A stretch of DNA of 64,000 nucleotides from Trifolium pratense. Lineage: Eukaryota > Streptophyta > Magnoliopsida > Fabales > Fabaceae. How positions within the stretch are numbered: the first letter of the stretch is position 1; each line of letters opens with the position of its first letter. The stretch lies in assembly GCF_020283565.1 (NCBI RefSeq), contig NC_060065.1, positions 50,456,409 to 50,520,408 on the forward strand. The letters are read 5' to 3'. Shown here piece after piece: positions 61,120 to 64,000 of this stretch. The notes under the pieces were generated by a model that worked only from the letters and a program-made list of their open reading frames with translations, was not told the DNA's origin and did not search any database. Position numbers and translations under genes: made by a program.

Positions 61120-61225
61120 TGTGAGTTTAGCTCAGTTGGTAGGACATCGCACTATATGTGCAGGAGCCCGGGTTTGAACCTGTGACACTCCACTTATTCA
61201 TCTTTAAAGGTGAATTGTTTAGCCA
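61120..61225 (+). mobile_element. tRNA-derived SINE-like fragment
   Basis: TGAGTTTAGCTCAGTTGGTA (A box) and CCCGGGTTTGAACCTG (B box) are spaced about 34 bases apart, with no anticodon arm. Confidence 0.5.
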
Positions 61226-61529
61226 CTAGGCTACTTGACCCAAAAAAATAAAAAAATTCACGTGAATAAAACAATATAATAACTTCATCATCTTGTTCTC
61301 TTCCATATAAGGTACCAACAAAATATAACAAAAACAATATAATAATTAAATTATGCCAACAAAATATAATAAAAAATATAATAACTTCACTATCTTGTTC
61401 TCTTGCATATAAGGTATCAGTTTCCTTCCCCGCCATTCCTTCACCAGTATCTTGTTCCGTTTCATGCAAGGTACTAGTTTCCTTCCCCGTCATTCCTTCT
61501 CCAAGAACGAAGAATGAGGAGAAGACCAT
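61194..61529 (-). pseudogene. ORF with three diverged internal repeats, possible gene fragment
   Basis: The 111-codon minus-strand frame repeats a motif of the form TLYxREQDxEVI (around 61280 and 61395) with a third, diverged form TLHETEQDTGEG (around 61450), plus two GEGMxGKET units. A splice-like ATTTCAG precedes it near 61547. The repeats look like old coding sequence, but I know no matching family. Low confidence. Confidence 0.3.
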
Positions 61530-62477
61530 TCCTATTCGCCTTCCTGAAATCGAAAAATGATCAAAAAGTGATTACAATCAATAATAAAAAAAAGGAGCTG
61601 ATTTCAATAGTAATCAACAATCAAAATTAAAATTTATATACAAGATCATACCGTATAGCCGATGCCTCTAGATGTTCAAAAGGAGCCTCCACGACGCCAT
61701 GATTCAGTTTGCTAAGATTTCAATTTTTTGTTTATTTTCTTGTTATCGAGAATATGTCAAGAGGCGGAATTTAGGGTTGTGTATTTCTTATACATGGCCC
61801 ATGCAGAAATGGATTCAACGAAGTTATTGTAGGTGCAGTTAAGCTTCCGTCAACTGATCGTAACCGTTAATTTGATCAGAATCATGTAACATAGAATTTA
61901 ATGCTGTTTTGATTTTATGAAATATAAAAATTTCATCTTTTATATTTGGGACAGTCGATCAAGATCACATGGCTTTGATGGCTCCGACTGCATGCAGTCA
62001 CATCTGCTGACTGCATACAATCCACATCCGGCCAATGGGCATACCCGAATATTCATACGATCATACCCAATTTATAAATATTTTTTATTATAATATCATT
62101 TATCAAAATCCTTTATTAGCGCCAATGTGAATCTCAATTAGCGCCAATGCAAACATAATCCCGCCCAAGTGTATGTTCCAATTTTTTATTTTGTGAATTT
62201 GTTAAATTAATTTTTTTATTTAGTCACTTACTATCAACTGGAATGTAATTCCTCGTAAATCAAAATGCAAAAGACAACTATGTTATGCACCATAGGATAC
62301 ACATCTACCAGAAATATCGTTTAATTATAACTCTTTTTTCTAAGTGTGGTTTATACAAAACTAACATCGAAATATACCCTGATTTGATAGTGCTTGTTTT
62401 TTACATATTAAATATGATATAAAGAATGATACATCATACAAATTCCATAGAGCTGTGATTTCCATCACCACTAGTTC
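61530..62477. other. Intergenic, no gene seen
   Basis: A TGACTGCATGCAGTC-like motif near 61985-62015 recalls the one at 8295-8430 and may mark an old MITE. Confidence 0.35.
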
Positions 62478-62870
62478 CACTACAAGAAAAACCTTTTTTT
62501 TTGGCGGAATTATTCCCTCACTATGTGCATTATTCCCTCACTAACTGAGAATTTAGTGGCGGAACAGGTCTGCCACTAAAACGCACGTCACTAAATTTTG
62601 TGCCGAACAAATCCGCCACTAAATGCGTTACAAAGGTTGTGTCATTAAAGTGGCAATTTCCTTAAATTTAGTGGCCGAATAATCCGCCAGTAAGTAGGTG
62701 TTAGTAAAGTAGATTTAGTGGCGAAAATGTCTGCCACAAAGTCTGCCAGTTGCTTTTTAATATTTTGTGGCGGAATAATCCGCCAGTACACTATCACGGT
62801 TGAAAAAATAAAAAACAAATAAAATATATGCTGTGGCTGAATATTCCACCACTAAATGAGTGATTTTTTT
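62478..62870 (+). mobile_element. CACTA (En/Spm) transposon end with subterminal repeats
   Basis: It starts CACTACAAGAAAAA, the canonical CACTA terminus. At least seven TGGCGGAAT or TCCGCCACTAAA-type units then follow in both orientations, the usual transposase-binding subterminal repeats. No matching right end or transposase is seen, so it is one end of a truncated or very small element. It ends about 0.7 kb upstream of the 63.5-kb gene. Confidence 0.65.
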
Positions 62871-63541
62871 TTTTACAGAAAATGAGTGGTTAATAATTAC
62901 ATTTTGTTTCTTTATAATAATTATATTTTTTTATCTCAATTTTTATAAACATATTAATTAAAAACAAAAAAGTAAATTCAACATAAAAATAATTAAGAAA
63001 TATTACCACATCAAATATAAATCAGATCCGACAAAATATAAAATTAAAATCTAATTTGTTTCACTACTCAAAACCAAAGTATGTTACATAGTAGGTTACA
63101 TAGCAGGAGCCAAGAAGTCAGGAACTAGTACCAAACAATATAGTTCTCCAATTCAACATAAAACTACACCAATCTATAGGAAATACTAAGCTATGCTACC
63201 AGGATCCAAGCACCAAAGTTACAAGTTAGAAAATGCAATACTCAAAACAATAAGAGCTAGTGTACATATATCAGACCAAGCTAATGACAGCATGTGATCT
63301 TTCAAATTGAAGCACTCCCAAATTGAAGCACCAAGCCAACTCCACCCAATAATAAAGCTAAAAATCATCTTTGCAGAAACATTGAATATATCATCAAAAC
63401 TAACACAAACATTGAATGGAAAGCTAGCAAAAACTATAACAACATCTCTAAAAAGATATACATTTTCCTTTTGCTCAATGAGATTAATTAGTATCATTGG
63501 CAGAAGGAAAAATTAAATCACAGAAAGAGAAAGAAAGAAAA
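62871..63541 (+). promoter_or_regulatory. Upstream region of the 63.5-kb gene
   Basis: No coding sequence. It should hold the promoter and leader; I could not place a clear TATA box. Confidence 0.35.
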
Positions 63542-63817
63542 ATGAGCAACGAAGCAAAATCGAAAATGAAGAACGATGGTACCAAAATCGGAGGTGGTGG
63601 ATTCCGATCAAAGATTGATCATGTTCTTTATAGCGGCGATAAGAAGCATGTTTTCGCTGGCTTAGTTCTCATCACTGCCATTTTTTCTGTTCCTTGGTTT
63701 CTTATGAATAAAGGATCAAAACACCAATCTCATCAAGATTACTTGGAAAAAGCTGAAAAAACTGATAAAGCAAGGAGCCAAAGACTCTCAGCCGGTCCTG
63801 CTTCTACCAAATCTTGA
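63542..63817 (+). CDS. Small single-pass membrane protein, 91 aa
   Basis: The ATG at 63542 begins MSNEAKSKMKND; the frame is open further up but has no earlier ATG. A basic, Gly-rich N-terminus leads to FRSKIDHVLYSGDKKHVFAG, then one hydrophobic segment at about 38-55 (VFAGLVLITAIFSVPWFLM), then a polar Lys/Ser-rich tail ending PASTKS. It looks like a conserved plant small transmembrane protein whose C-terminal side faces a soluble compartment. I cannot name a function. A purine-rich leader GAAAGAGAAAGAAAGAAAAA precedes the ATG, and AATAAA lies at 63973-63978. Confidence 0.78.
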   Translation: MSNEAKSKMKNDGTKIGGGGFRSKIDHVLYSGDKKHVFAGLVLITAIFSVPWFLMNKGSKHQSHQDYLEKAEKTDKARSQRLSAGPASTKS

Positions 63818-63972
63818 AAAGCATTCTATTAAAGATCACACAGTTTTAAGTAACTCTAGATTTAAAAGCCATTAGATATGTTTGTAAGATGTCCTTTTCT
63901 CTCTCGTTTTGTCATTGGGATGGAGGTCCATTTTCATATTGCCATTGTACTTTTCTGCTAAGTCAATCTTTT

Positions 63973-63978
63973 AATAAA
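63973..63978 (+). terminator. Poly(A) signal AATAAA
   Basis: It lies 156 bases past the stop codon of the 63.5-kb gene. Confidence 0.5.
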
Positions 63979-64000
63979 AAAACTAAGGATGTTAGATAAT

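Noticed and set aside
61120..61195. tRNA gene (also at 10350, 24388, 45765, 49079)
   Set aside because: A- and B-box-like segments are present but no acceptor stem or anticodon arm pairs, so they are SINE-like remains.
63497..63541. Upstream extension of the 91-residue protein
   Set aside because: It would need a TTG start; the first ATG is at 63542 in a purine-rich leader.

Overview
The window is nuclear DNA of a flowering plant. It is AT-rich, has spliced genes with GT..AG introns, and about a third of it is recognisable transposon. The protein sequences and repeat families look dicot and most like a legume of the Medicago/Trifolium group. The species is an inference; I could not search a database.

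Layout. (1) 1-7.9 kb: an autophagy gene, ATG8, on the minus strand. Five exons are visible and the last lies off the left edge. Its fourth intron carries a complete Ty3/gypsy chromovirus (770-6211) with two identical 423-bp LTRs and an AAAAG target duplication. (2) 7.9-24 kb: mostly intergenic, with a 49-residue DVL/ROTUNDIFOLIA-like peptide gene at 12.4 kb, several MITEs and gypsy LTR fragments. (3) 24.2-28.2 kb: an 11-exon GT31 beta-1,3-galactosyltransferase gene on the minus strand, rebuilt here as 402 residues. (4) 29.1-32.4 kb: remains of a non-autonomous Tat/Ogre-like gypsy element with a five-copy 70-bp minisatellite. (5) 33.2-34.1 kb: two hairpin MITEs. (6) 34.95-43.34 kb: a complete, very young Ty1/copia element of the SIRE/Maximus type. 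Its pol stop codon sits in a TMV-like readthrough context (UAG CAA UUA) followed by an in-frame envelope-like ORF. (7) 43-58 kb: gene-poor, with a LINE fragment, SINE-like tRNA-derived pieces, a 361-bp TRIM element and a 1-kb inverted-repeat element with retroposition-like ends. (8) 58.07-58.43 kb: an intronless gene of unknown function on the minus strand. (9) 59.5-62.9 kb: a hAT-type element, broken gene fragments and a CACTA end. (10) 63.54-63.82 kb: a small single-pass membrane protein gene.

The host genes are unrelated housekeeping or developmental genes and do not form a cluster. The most notable biology is how mobile DNA sits among them: a sense-oriented full-length retrotransposon inside a conserved autophagy gene, and a copia element that appears to keep translational readthrough. 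No prokaryotic-type system, CRISPR array or toxin gene is present.
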